DNA of 64,000 nt. Origin: Cryptomeria japonica (Eukaryota > Streptophyta > Pinopsida > Cupressales > Cupressaceae). The number at the start of each line of letters is the position of its first letter. Positions within the stretch are counted from its first letter, which is position 1. This document shows, in pieces, positions 24,258 to 36,779 of this stretch. The notes beneath the pieces were generated by a model. It was not told the origin of the DNA and made no database searches. It saw nothing but the letters and a program-made list of their open reading frames with translations. The translations under genes and the position numbers were made by a program. The stretch spans positions 422,247,757 to 422,311,756 of the forward strand of contig NC_081415.1 in the NCBI RefSeq assembly GCF_030272615.1, given 5' to 3'.

Positions 24258-25955
24258 ATGGTAGCTAACACTTCTAATCCACCGACAACTATTTTCAGAA
24301 GAGAAATCCCTAAGCTTGATGGAACAAATTATGGGATATGGAAAATTCGAATGGAGACTCATCTTAGATGTGTTGGAAAGGATATTTGGGGGATCATTGA
24401 GAAAGGATACACACCTTATGATCCGACATCTATTATTGAATCTTGTAAGGATAAACATTGGTTAAAGGCTATGGAAGATGAATTAGATCAAATAGAGAAG
24501 AATGAGACTTCGTCTTTAGTTCCCTGACCTAAAAATAAGAATGTTATTGGAACTAAATGGGTTTTTAGGAATAAACTGAATGAGGATGGTCAAGTTGTAA
24601 GAAACAAGGCTAGATTGGTTTGTAAAGGATATTCTCAAATGGAAGGAATTGATTATAGTGAGACATTTGCACCTATAGCTAGAATTGAAGCTGTTAGACT
24701 ATTTATTGCCTATGCATCTTATAAGAACTATAAGGTTTATCAAATGGATGTTAAATGTATATTTTTGAATGGTGAACTTGAAGAAGAAGTATACATTGAG
24801 CAACCTGATGGATTTTCACTAACAGGTGATAAAGATATGGTTTGCAGATTGAAGAAAGCTTTATATGGATTGAAACAAGCTCCTAGAGCTTGGTATGCAA
24901 GATTGGATAAATATCTTTTGAAGCTTGGTTTTACTAAAGGCAGTGTTGATAGTAACTTATATTATAAGATCACTGATAATGATATTTTGATTATTGAAGT
25001 ATTTGTTGATGATATCATTTTTGGAGGAGAAGATAAATTGTGCATGGAATTTTCTAACAATATGAAGAATGAATTTGAAATGTCCATGATTGGTGAGATG
25101 AAATTTTTCTTAGGTTTGCAGATTACTCAAACTGACAAAGACATTTTTATCTATCAAACTAAGTGTCTAAGGGAATTGTTGAAGAAGTTTGGTATGGATA
25201 ATTCCAAACTGGTAAGTACTCCTATGGTGACAAGTGAGAAATTATCTATCAAGGATACTTCTACACTGGTAAATCCGACAAAGTATAAGTCTATGATTGG
25301 TGGTTTGTTATATTTAACTCAGACTAGACTAGATATTATGAATGCAGTAAGTATTGTTCCAAGATATTAAAGTAATCCTAAAGAAAATCATGAATGTGCA
25401 GTAAAGAGGATATTCCAATATTTGCAAGGAACAACAAAACATGGTTTATGGTATTCTAAAAATGATGATTTCACTTTATGTGCATATACTGACTCAGATT
25501 GGGCAGGAAATACTGATGATAGGAAGAGCACTTCTGATGGATCTTTCTTTCTTAGAAAGAAACTAGTTTCATCGATCAGGAAAAGACAGTCATGCATTTC
25601 TTTATCTAGTGCAGAAGCTGAGTATGTTGTAGCAACAACTAATTGCACTCAAGTCTTGCGGATGAAGCAAATGTTGAAGGATATCAGGGTAAATTGTAGT
25701 GAACCGGTAGTTATCTATTGTGATAACTCTACAACTATTGACATGTCTAAGAATCTGGTATTTCACTCTAAGACTAAGCATATATCAATAAAGTATAACT
25801 TTTTGAAGGACAAGGTAGAAGCAAAGGAAGTCAAATTGGTTTATGTGAACACTAAAGAACAGATTGCAGATATATTCACTAAACCGTTGTCTAAGGAATC
25901 ATTTGAGTATTTGAGAGACAGGTTAGGGGTTTCTACCCCTCCGACAGAGACTTGA
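24258..25955 (+). pseudogene. Deleted gag-RT-RNase H frame of element E
   Basis: One frame of 566 codons. The first 60 or so codons are copia Gag N-terminus (LDGTNYGIWKIRMETHL). Near 24450 the reading passes, in frame, into the start of reverse transcriptase (WLKAMEDELDQIEKNE), so the rest of Gag, the protease and the integrase are missing. RT retains [11 protein letters not shown] and the catalytic FVDDIIFGG (near 25002-25028). RNase H retains TDSDWAGN, SSAEAEYV and the CDNSTT segment, and the frame ends after the usual KEQIADIFTKPL motif. Only two stops interrupt it (24525-24527 and 25368-25370). It is non-functional without integrase. Confidence 0.92.
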
Positions 25956-26279
25956 TTGATGCAGTTTGTCATCAGTTCGACATGCATTATCAGAGATATT
26001 ATTCATTCCAGCATTGATGAGTGGTGCTACTACTCAGGGGGAGTAGTCAGCTTTGAGATACATAGGTTTATATTCTTGCTTTGATATTTTTGTTAGATTT
26101 CTGGCATTGATGTCAAAGGGGGAGAGATATTAATGTGAAAAATAAGGAAATGAGTTGTATACATTAGGGGGAGAGTTATTGATATTCAAAATATTGTTGG
26201 TTGTCTTCCACAGGGGGAGATTTGTTTGGCATTTTTTGGTACTTAGATGTTTTTCACATCTAGTGTTGCCATCAATGTC

Positions 26280-26291
26280 AAAGGGGCAGAT
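26280..26291 (+). other. Polypurine tract of element E, with upstream repeats
   Basis: AAAGGGGCAGAT precedes the 3' LTR. Further GGGGGAG motifs lie at about 26036, 26112, 26166 and 26212, so the element carries multiple polypurine-like tracts, as in element D. Confidence 0.75.
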
Positions 26292-27551
26292 TGTTGGCAT
26301 TATTGGATGAATTGATTATGTGTTGCATTGATGTTTTGTCATTGATGTCAACACTATCTATTATGGTTGGTTACCAACACACAAGTTTTGGTTACCAATA
26401 AAAGATCTAGTGTTACCGACAGAAGAGACTATCTGTTGGACACTTCTGGCATGTTTGGATCTATGGAATGTGTTTGGTTACATGTGGTACATGCTTCTGG
26501 AGCATGTCTTGGTAAGATGGTATTGATTTGGTAATCATATGCTATCATACACTTTGGTAAACCCTTATCAACACTAGATTAAGGCTCTACCGACAGAGCT
26601 CTCACTGAGGAATCTTGGCAGGATGCATAATTGGTGTTGGTGTAACTTCTACATGGATTTCAAGATGCTAAAGATGTTCTTTGGTCATGCTTCAACTGCT
26701 TGAAGATATTGCTTTGGCATGGTGGACCCATAATAGTTCTGGTACCTATCTAGGATATGGATCGGTATCATGCTAACATGTACTCTACATGTTACTGGGA
26801 TGTTTCGAGATGATTTATGGATTTTTTATTGTTGTTTTGGTCTTAAGCCGACATGGCATATCATTGTAATATGAATTTATGTAATGATCTTATTGTAATA
26901 TCTTTTAGGTGGCTGACCTAATTGGTTTAGGCCTTAGGGTTTGTATAAAATGATGTAAGATCTCATTGTAGATCATGGTATGGGAATGTAATAAGTGTTT
27001 GTGGTCTTGAAATGCAATATCATATGCGAAGGAGATTTGGTCAATCATAGGTGATCGAATTGGGATTAAAGAAGAGGTTAAAGGCCTTCGGTATCGAGCT
27101 TAACTGGGATTGTAATCAGGCATGGTAGATGCTATTTATGGCAGTTCACTCTATTGGATTTTTGTCCATTCATCTTGAGATGGTTGTAGCCTCTCTGTAG
27201 TCAGTGAGACTCTTTTGTAATGAGCAGTACGCTCTAGGCAGTGTTCCTTCCTGCATGTACAGGCCCCTCATTGTATCACATAATTTCTACAGATGTATCA
27301 TCTAACTGTGGGTAGGATTCCCACCATGGTTTTTCCTTTTCTAAGTTTTCCACGTACAAATCATGGTGTTATGTGGTATGGTTGCTTCGCATTGATTATC
27401 TGTTTAATTGTTAAGTTGTATTGTTTACCGGTATCTTTTTCTGCTCTATCGGTACTTAATTTGTTTAAGGGTTATTAAGTGGATTAAATGTTATTATCTG
27501 TCAACAACCAATTCACCCCCCCCTCTCAGTTGTTCACCGGTTATCCTAACA
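26292..27551 (+). repeat. 3' LTR of element E (1260 bp)
   Basis: Same ends and length as 22940-24199. Hairpin and box begin at 27308. The 3' flank ggctt is the mutated target duplication. Confidence 0.9.
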
Positions 27552-28960
27552 GGCTTTGCTAGGGTGCTTTCTTCGGGGTAGGCTACACCGATGGTTTGAT
27601 TTGCAGACTTGTGGAGTTCTAATGGACTTCTTCCATTTCTCTTCCACTTATAGACATCCATACTCTCTTGTTGGTTAAAGAAAATGGATAAATAAATGGT
27701 AACAATATTAATAAGCTACATACTCATCATGAGTAATGAGAAATAAACAAGCTTGTCAAGCTTGAAATCAATGTGTAAGGCTAACTGAGCCATTTTGTCA
27801 AAAGTTGTCAAATAGTCCTATTCAGGTCCTAGTTATTTAAACAATGTAAATGTACCCATGAAAGGGTAATAAAAGTTTAATATGTTGTTTTAAGTCCATT
27901 CTAAGGTGTTCAAAGTATCTAAGTAATGTTTAGTGGTCATTCATGTCAAAAGGCAAAAGTTGTCAAGGTATCACTAAAAAGTTGTAAAGCAACAATGCAT
28001 AAAATGTTGTCAAATTATACATTTTGGTCTTAGGGGAAGTTGGAATAGTTATAAAACCATGAGAGGCTATAAAATCCATCATTTATTTGGATTAAGTGTG
28101 TGTGACAGAGTTGGAGGAAAGACTTGTAAGGCTAGATCAAATAAAGTCTCTGACTGTCACTTAATTCCACAGGGTTGTAACAGTTACATGATTGTATATC
28201 AATTTGAAAATAAAAATTCCATGTAATTGTTTGTTGGATAAATAGGAAGGAAGTGTATTGATATAAATTATGTATTGGAAAATGTTTTTGATGAAGATTC
28301 AATGAGAAAATTGATATTTTGTTCAATACTTTTAACTGTTGATTTTGATAGTCATGATTATTTGCCGCTTTAGATGTTTTTCCTAATAAGATTTGGATTG
28401 AATCCAGGCCCTAATAATCTATTTGAGGTTGTAGAATGAAGAGTTATCTTTAATTCAAGATAGGTTTTAAGGTCATCCATGGATTATAAAGAAAGTTCTA
28501 ATGGTTTTTGTCAAAACTATCATAAAAACCCTTGTTGACAGGGTTGCAACAAAAGAATTGATTATAACTCTTAATGTAACCGCTCAAGTTTCTTCATATT
28601 TTGGATTCTAATAGTCAATTCAATTCTCTTTCATATGAAGTTGGTTTCATGTTGTTTTCTTCGTAAATTAATCATTCCTAAGTTGACTCTATTAGATGAC
28701 ACAATAAAAAGGTTTCTCTTTTTTTAAAACTCAAATATTTTTCATCAACTTGCCAAAATCAAGCTTCTTTTTTAGCCAAGAAAACTATCTAAATAAAATA
28801 GTCTTCATAATTGAAGAGAGTATAAGTTTAAGTAACATTTCAAATTCTATATAACTAGTTCTAAGAAGACTTCCGTACTTGTGATATCCTTTTGTATAGT
28901 TTGTAAAGGTTACGCACCGAAGTTTCGACAACCGACTTTTTTGTGTGTGAAGAAAGATCA
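27552..28960. other. Noncoding interval; first 100 bp continue the repeat U leader
   Basis: The first bases (CTTCGGGG, ACACCGATGG) resemble the CCGATG-rich leader of repeat U. The rest, to 28960, is AT-rich with no supportable open frame and no recognised repeat. Confidence 0.4.
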
Positions 28961-31900
28961 TGTCAGAAAATATCAGCAAAGAACAAAATAAGGAGACAAT
29001 TTCTAGATTGTGGTCTAACTTGAAAAGAAAAGGTGATGGAAAATGTTATTGTCCCTGCAAAATTAGTAAGGGCTTAAAGACTAGAAGACTTCTAATCAAA
29101 ACAACTAAGAAACATTGTAGGTAGCATGGTCACATTGAAGGGGGACATTATTGTCATCCATTGGTAAGTTGTTCATTATATTGTTTTAACAATTTATAAA
29201 CATAAGAAATAACTTCATGATGAGATCATGATCATGGTTTATTTATGTTGATCATTTTTATATAGGTCGAGCTCCCTAGGGCACATGATATGGACCAACA
29301 CAACCTGAAGAATATGTTTTTCGAAGTGGACGAACATGTAGGTGTGAATATCGAAGCTGAAGATAATGATCCCATGGAAGATGATGATCATGCGCTAGAA
29401 AACACAATTGAAGATGATGGTACAAATATATTGATCCATGACACATTTAGTACTGGTGCAACCGATCATGATTATCAAGATGACTTTGATGTTGTTCATG
29501 ATTTACCTGTACTTGAGAAGGCATATGAGCCCCTTTATGAAGGCTCCCAAACAACTCTTCTCTTTGTTGTATTGTTCTTGGTGAACTTCAAGGTTATGAA
29601 TGGTTTATCTAACATTAAAATCTCACATATGTTAAGGTATGTCATATATGTCATTATAGTTAATAAAGGGTGAATCATGTACCATTAATATTCTTTATAT
29701 TAACAAATTCATATTTTGTAGATTGATAGGTGAGTTTTTGTTACCACCAGCAAATATTCTACCTCGCTCATACCGAGAATTATCTTCCATTCTGAAAGAT
29801 ATTGGAATGGAGTATCAAGCAATAGATTCTTGTCTCAATGATCATATTATATATCATAAACAACATGAATTTGCAACAGAGTGCCCTGAATGTCATATCA
29901 ATAGATATCGAACTGATCAAATAACAAAAAAGGTGTCTCGCAAGGTTCTTCATTATATTCCCATTATTCGACGTATGCAATGATTATTTAGGTGCACTAG
30001 CTTGGCACAATGTATGGATTACCATGCACGCAATAGAAGTCGAGATGACATTATTTGAATGCCTGCGGATGGTTCAACATTTGTGGACATAGAGGAAAAG
30101 TGGCCACACTTTAAAAAAGAACCTCATAATCTCAAGCTTTCATTGGCAGCAGACGATGTCAATCCATTTGGAGAGATGAGATATGCTTACTCGGTGTGGC
30201 CAATTTTTGTTATCAACAATAACATTCCTTCATGGATGTCAATAAAGAGGGAGCACATAATGTTGGTGATGATTGTTCTAGGTATTTTATCATTTAATAG
30301 TCATCTACATTTAATTATAAATATTGCAGTAAAATGGTCATAATAATTATGTAATGTTTTTGTTCATTTAACTAGGTAAGTACCAAGTTAAAGATATGAA
30401 TGTATATATTGAGCCTCTTATTGACGAGTTGTTGGAGTTATGGGATGTTGTCACTATGTATGACGTCTCTAGACCAATAGGACAAAGACAATTTCAATTC
30501 CATGCAATGCTTGTATGGACAATACATGATGCCCCAGAGCTAACACCTTTTTGTGGTATGTTACAATGTTCAAGTTGCACATTATAATTATAATTATAAA
30601 AATTAACATATTTAATCTAATTATACATTATCTTGTAGGTCTTCAAACAAAGGGAAAATTTACATGTCTAGTTTGTGGTCCAAAGATGAAATCATGTCAT
30701 TCAAAAAGTTTAGGAAAGTAGGTGTTTGATGAGTATAGGCACTTCCTCCACATAAATCATAAGTATCGAAATACTAAAAACCATCTTTTCAATGGGAAAG
30801 AAGAGACTACATCAAAGCCACAAAGAATGACACCTTGCCTATGGAAGTTGGAATATAATAGAATTAATCGTCGAGGTAATGTCATTCCATCTAATGGTTT
30901 ATGTTTGAAATTTGTATTTTTCTATTGTGTTTTGTTTACTGATGATGTAATTGATGATCATCAAGGTCGTCAGGCATTAATGACCACCTTCCAAAGGGAC
31001 TAAAAAGTTATCCGAGATAATTTAGTAGGTTGTCCTACTATGAGTACATACAAATTGTGCATTTGTTTGATACTATGCATATTGGAAAGAATATAAGAGA
31101 GACATTATGAAAAATATTGGAGGGAAGGCATGACAAAGAAAAAATTGTCAAAATTTGTAGTGACATTAAAGAATACAATCATGCAATGAAAAATGTCATT
31201 CAATCAAATAGCAATGGAGACTAGATTAATATAAGTTCCCTTCCTTGGTTATTAATGGACCAACAAAGCAATGCTATAAAAGAAGTCATACGAAAAATTT
31301 GATTTCCCACCGGATTTGCTGCGAACATAAACAATCTCATATCAAAGAAAAGTGAATTTGGGCCAGGGATGAAAACACATGAGTGGCATACCTTCATTAA
31401 GGTAATTCATGTTCTTGTGTATTTACTAAATATTTGTATACTACACATGTAATTTTCATTGTATTATGTTAGAAAACAATGAAAAAATCATTTGATAATT
31501 GTTGCAGTATGTTCTACCTCTATCTCTCCTAGACAACTTTGACAATAATGTCAAGCAAGTCATATATGATCTTGGAAAATACATGAGGTAAGTAGTGATA
31601 TTTATTCAATTTGTTGTATAAATAATATATTTGCGATTTGTTTTACTTGTTATGTAATATATTGTATATTATTTTGTAAAGTCTCGTTTATATATTTTTG
31701 CGTCTTGAATCTCTTCTAGGTGGTTGTCATCTAAAGAAATCCATAAACAAGATATAAAATATTGGAAGAGAAAAATGTGGATGGTTGAATGCACAAGAAC
31801 ACTACCTCATACACCAAGTTGGGGAGATTGAATTGTGTGGACCTATATACACTAGGTCAATGTGGATGGTTGAGAGGCACTTGAAATTTTTGAAGGCTTT

Positions 31901-32956
31901 GGTTCAACAAAGAGAACATCCCGAGGGTTCTATGGTGGAGGGATATATGGTATACCAGACTATGGTGTACAATGTTGAATATCTTCCTAAGTTTTCAACA
32001 AAGATCCACGTAGATCGCATTTGGGATCCCAACCCCATTAACAAATTTGAAGGGGAGTACTTGATGGGGAAAGATAGATTGAGGAAAGTGAGAGGTAATT
32101 ATAAGATGCTATTGTAGTTAATTAATTCTTAATCTTCTAAATAAATTGGTTGTAAGTCGTCTATGAATTATTTGTATAGTTGGTTGGGAGTGGGATGTGC
32201 TACATTTGCCTATTGCAAACAATCTTGATTGGATGATGGTGTTGATTGAATGATGTCAACATTCTGGTCATACATTAACATGGGAAGGTGTGGCTTCATT
32301 GGTTAAAGAAGCTCATCGTAATGGAGATTCCAATGTTACACAAAGGAAAATTTATTTAGCATATGGTTTAAGAGATAAATAGGTATGTATAATTTTATTA
32401 ATCACCCATATGTTTATCAACTCACGATGCAATAATTTTAACATGTTAGACATATTGTAGGTCAAACACCACAAGGCTATGTACTGCAATGGTCATAAAT
32501 TTTGCATCAAAAAGTTGGAGGACACAAAAAAAACTTGTGATTCTGGGACAACTGCAGTCTTTGAGGTGACCAATATTTCATCTTGAAACGACATACATCC
32601 TCAAGAGTCTCAAAATTGATACTATGGTATTTTGGATGATATACTTGAGTGTTACTTTAATTCCTTCAAATTAGTTTTGTTTGTTGTCAAATGGTATAGG
32701 CTACAACTGAATAAAATGATCTTGATAGAACTGTTATTGAACATGATAATGGATTTACAATGGTTTATACAAGGTCGTTTGAGCCAGTTGGGGATGAGCC
32801 CTATGCTATTCCAAGCCAATGTGAGCAGAGGTATTTTACTTAGAGGTTCCACATAAACCGGGTTGGTCATTTCTTGTTAGACATGATCCATGAGGAAGGT
32901 CGATAAAGTATAATGAGATGAGAGAAGAAGATATTGAAGAAGTAGAAGATAATGTA

Positions 32957-33007
<51 letters not shown>

Positions 33008-33027
33008 GATGACGATGACAGGGATGG

Positions 33028-33072
<45 letters not shown>

Positions 33073-33097
33073 GTTGGATGAAGAAGAAGATCAATGA
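28961..33097 (+). pseudogene. CACTA (En/Spm) TNP2-like transposase gene with introns
   Basis: Exon-like blocks with GT-AG borders: 28961-29163 (transposase-associated N-terminal domain, Cys/His-rich, ending HIEGGHYCHPL), 29266-29637 (acidic, then the segment before the core), about 29719-30282 (TNP2 core: LPRSYREL, CPECHINRYR, SRKVLHYIPIIRRMQ, PADGSTF, LAADDVNPFG), about 30377-30554 (EPLIDELLELW, VWTIHDAP), from 30639 (TKGKFTCLVC, HLFNGKEE), a later block around 31785-32090 (EHYLIHQVGEIELCGPIYTR, the DUF4218-type region) and a DUF4216-like end (YYGILDDILECYF) running into a poly-Asp tail. In-frame stops (29129-29131 region, 29980, 30056 and others) indicate a dead copy. The product would excise and insert CACTA elements in the nucleus. 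Terminal inverted repeats were not found. Confidence 0.85.
32957..33072 (+). repeat. (GAT)n microsatellite encoding the poly-Asp tail
   Basis: More than 30 GAT/GAC triplets with a few GGT and AGG interruptions, in frame with the C-terminal end of the transposase reading, which closes with an acidic ELDEEEDQ and TGA at 33095-33097. Confidence 0.9.
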
Positions 33098-33117
33098 CAT
33101 GAATGAAATGTATGCCA

Positions 33118-33345
33118 TTTTTTGAACTTTGTGTTTATTTATGGAATTTGGATTGTTTATTAGCTATATGATGGATGGTGATTTAAAATACATAGGTGAT
33201 GAATTACATGTTTATGATGATACATTTGATATTTTTTGAACTTTTTGTTTATTTATGGAATGTGGACTGTCTATTAGCTATGTGATGGATGGTGATTTAT
33301 GATACGTATGTGATAGATTACATGTTTATGATGATACGTATGTGA
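33118..33345 (+). repeat. Tandem duplication, period 114 bp
   Basis: Two copies of a sequence beginning TTTTTGAACTTT and containing GGATGGTGATTT and TTACATGTTTATGATG, offset by 114 bases. Further ATGATGCTCA / GATACATATG recurrences follow to about 33470. Noncoding. Confidence 0.8.
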
Positions 33346-33904
33346 TGCCTATGATGCTCAATTACATATATGATGATACATATGTGATGCTTATGATGCT
33401 CATGATACATATGTATTTATTGTTTATCAAATTACAAATGTAATGCTTATGATGCTCAATTGTTGGTGTTGATTTCATGTATATATTTTGTGTGATGCTG
33501 CCACCCTTGGTGTAAACAGGTAATTGACTATAGACATCATCAACCCTTTAGTTGAGGATCCTGCACAGTCTACATAAAGTAAAGGTAAGGAATAAAAAAA
33601 TATACAATGACTATGATGATTGCATATTGTTCATGTTGTGTACTATGTAATTTTTAGCTAACATAAGATAATTGAATTACATATGCAGGAACCTAAACCC
33701 CTTTGATGAGGATCCTACACTGTCTCATGGATCGACAGGTATAAGTCAATACACCCTATAGAAATAGTTTATTTTAAAAAAAATACTAAGAAAACAAACT
33801 TCCTCCATTCTTCAAACCTCGACATTAGCAACAAATCTAATACAATTATCAACACTTGAGGCCCCTGTTGGACTTATTCAATTTTTAATCTCAACATCAA
33901 CTTC

Positions 33905-34798
33905 ATGGCCGACTTCTTCATCACATTAACCTCATTTGCAAAATATCTCTCTCATTACCAACTAACTCTCTCATATGATGGAGTGCAAGTACCACCAAAT
34001 AGGTATTTGTCAGATGTGTCTTCCTCGAGTGAGGGAAATGTAGGAATAGTCGACGAAAGTGAGATATGTAGTAGGTCTAAAATAGGGAGATCAACTAGAG
34101 GTCAAAAGATTAGAAGAAAATTCAATAAACGCATGGAATTTTTCCTTGCTCAAGGGGGGTCATGTTCCTATGATGATGAGACCAAAGGCGACATCGAGGT
34201 GCCCTTGAGGTACAAACATCTAGAGAAACAATGGGTACCCAAGGAACTTCCTCCAATAAACACCAATTTTTTTGTTAACGAGAGGATATATCACATAACA
34301 CCTTTGTCGTTACATGGTTTGGGCCTATTTTCCATGGACGGCATAAAGGTCTGTTACGAAAAAGTTGCTGAATTTATGGAGTATGTCGGACCTTGTTACA
34401 ATTACAAAAATTGGATGTAGGTTGTTCGATATAAAAAAAGTATGCGTAGGTATGCACTGTCAGCAAATTATATACAACATAAAGATAATGATCAAAGTAA
34501 ATGAGTGGTTGTATACATTGATGGAAGTCCAAAAGCAACAAGGAATATTGCAGGTTTTATAAATAGTTTGTGACTTGGGTCAACTAATAAGCAACCCAAT
34601 TGCATATTTGAGGCACGTCAGGGAAATCGTGTATTTATATGTGCGATAAAATCAATAAGTGCATGGGAAGAGCTGCTAATCGATTACAATTTGAATCATA
34701 TAGATACAAACAAAGTTGCTAAAATGGGGGTGGTACATACTATATACCATTTAAACCAACCTCCAATTAATGACTCTAATATACCATCTTATTATTAA
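33905..34798 (+). pseudogene. SET-domain (lysine methyltransferase-like) pseudogene
   Basis: One frame of 298 codons (stop at 34796-34798) with three internal stops (34418, 34502, 34571). The N-terminal 110 residues are hydrophilic and include a basic patch (TRGQKIRRKFNKRMEF). From about 34300 the reading shows SET landmarks in order: SLHGLGLFSMDGI, a central block with RRYALSANYIQ, YIDGSPKATRNIAGFINS (the NIARFINHS-type cofactor motif), PNCIFEARQGNRVFICAI and ELLIDYNLNHID (the EELxxDY motif). SET enzymes transfer methyl groups from S-adenosylmethionine to lysine. The position, 0.8 kb after the CACTA transposase and among CACTA-like exons, suggests capture by the transposon. The true start may lie upstream, since the region has introns; the ATG at 33905 is only the first Met. 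Confidence 0.72.
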
Positions 34799-36420
34799 GT
34801 TTTTTTGCGAAGTCTATTGGTTTCATTTCGCTAACGTGTTTATATTTTTTCTTTGTCATAGGGCGACCTGGATCCGTCACATAGCACAAACAGGGATGTA
34901 GGTCCCGACACTTCTACCGAGCAGGTAAACCTCATTGTAATTGTACAAATTAGATAGAAGCAAACTGTTACATTATTATGTTATTTTCTTGAGTGTTTTG
35001 GAGTAATTTTGATAGTGTTAATAATATTCTTGTCATAGATGGATGTTCGGGGAAAGGGAAAGGAACCTCCCTTACATCAACACCTTAGAACAATATTAAG
35101 CGATGAGGACTACACAATTTCCACAAACCTGTAGAAGTGATAAAAATGTCTCACAAAAATTAATAAAGAGATTGTTGCTTTGGTATGCACAACCCCTCAG
35201 ACTGATGAGATTAAATATAGGGTGAATCAATTGATGCAAGCAACAACAAAAAATAGAGTAAGTAGTAATGAAAGCTTTAATTATAACAAAAGTTCAATAA
35301 TGGTTTATATTTTATACTCTTTTATGTCATTAACTAAAATATGTACATGTTGTTTTTATAGAATTTCATGTGTCATCATCAACTTGGTGGACATGATCAG
35401 AGTATTGCAGGTAGTGCAGGTGATGACCATGTTCTATACATTAAAACTACTTCGTCTTTGGACTTGTGAACTTGCTTTTTTAATGCTACTGTTATTTACA
35501 CAGGCCTTTCCCTGTCTATACTATTGCTCTCTTTAGAATGAATAATAATAAGTTTTGTGTGTATATATGATTGTAATAATAGTTTATTAAACTGTTAATA
35601 AAGTATTTAGTTGGGTGAACTCACAATAATGGTTCCCACTTTTTTGCCACTTTTGACACTGAGATGTACATTTTTAAAATAATCTTCAACTTCCGAGAAC
35701 TATAACTTTTAAACTATTAAAAATTTGAAGATGATGTAAATTAGTGATTTCTAGCATTTTGTTTGTAGATTCTATATACATTTTTTTCAAATTTTTTTGA
35801 AAGATTTTTTTTAAAATTTTCCATCTCCCTCGAAAAGTAGTTTTTTACAACAAACTACATTTTTTAAGAGTGATGTGCCTCCCGAAACGCATAACTTTTT
35901 TTCTATAAATGATAAAAACTCAATTCTTTCGAATTTTGGTTTGTAACATCAATATCCAGGGCTTGCATTTGGTTTTATAGCAATATGTTCAATATTTTTC
36001 ATTTTATAAAGTTTTGAAGTCCGACTAGTCATAATTCAAACATAGGTTTACGTTTGAACACATAACTTGTTCTGTATAAATCGAAATTCAATTTTTTTTT
36101 TTTTGTTAGAAAGAAGACATCAATACCAAGGGCATAGATATTTTTCAGAATTTTTTTGAATTAGTTTCTTATTTTTCCCAATGCGTTGAACAGAGAAGTT
36201 CATGTTCGGTGAAAAACCAATTTTTAATAAAATTAAAAAATCAAGAACATAATAAATTCAAAATATTACAAAATTATATTCGTTGGAAAGCTTGCTTCGA
36301 GTACTACCATCTAATATTTTTGGGTTATCAAGATTATTTCATTTGTGCATTGAACCAGAGCTCCGAAGTCATTAATTCTTCAGAACTCTGAAATTTTTTG
36401 GGAGAAACTTCTAATTTTTG

Positions 36421-36634
36421 GGGTTCGAACGAACACAAGTTCGATCGGATTGGGTTCGCTCGAACCAAAAGGGGTTCGAGCGAACCCCCATTCGCTTGAA
36501 CAAGTGAGCTTGATTTTGGCACGCTCGATGTTCGAGTGAACCCACTCGATGTTCGAGCGAACCCAACTGAACAGTTTGGTTCGCTCGGACTCCCAGGGGT
36601 AGTCCGAGCGAACATTTGTATTTCGCTCGAACAC
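36421..36634. repeat. Cluster of TTCGAGCGAA / TTCGCTCGAA inverted motifs
   Basis: About ten copies, in both orientations, of a GTTCGAGCGAAC-like dodecamer, some arranged as close inverted pairs. The segment is distinctly GC-richer than its surroundings and has no stop codons in several frames, which yields spurious open frames on the minus strand. Function unknown. Confidence 0.8.
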
Positions 36635-36726
36635 TGGCAAATCCGAAATTCCCACTTTCGCCAAATTCCTTCGTTGGCAAAAGTGGGAACCAGCTTTGTG
36701 AATTCACCCAGTTGCACAATTAGAAA

Positions 36727-36752
36727 ATCTCATTTGATCTGATCTGATCTGA
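36727..36752 (+). repeat. (GATCT)n short tandem repeat
   Basis: Four consecutive TGATC units, TGATCTGATCTGATCTGATG. Confidence 0.8.
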
Positions 36753-36779
36753 TGACTTGTATTTTAATTTACTATTATT

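Larger units (their letters stand above)
22940..27551 (+). mobile_element. Copia element E (4612 bp), internal deletion derivative
   Basis: Two LTRs of equal length (22940-24199 and 26292-27551), a primer site, a shortened gag-RT-RNase H frame and a polypurine tract. The target duplication is imperfect: ggatt (22935-22939) against ggctt (27552-27556). Zinc knuckle, protease and integrase are absent because the N-terminal Gag part is joined directly to the start of reverse transcriptase. The element is inserted in the leader of repeat U copy 1. LTR divergence looks greater than in element D (about a dozen differences in the first 160 bases by eye), suggesting an older insertion. Confidence 0.92.

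Noticed and set aside
32867-33118. Minus-strand frame encoding long runs of Ile
   Set aside because: It is the reverse reading of the (GAT)n microsatellite in the transposase tail.
36334-36719. Three overlapping minus-strand open frames of 94-127 codons
   Set aside because: They exist because the TTCGAGCGAA-type repeats contain no stops in these frames; the translations are repetitive and match nothing.
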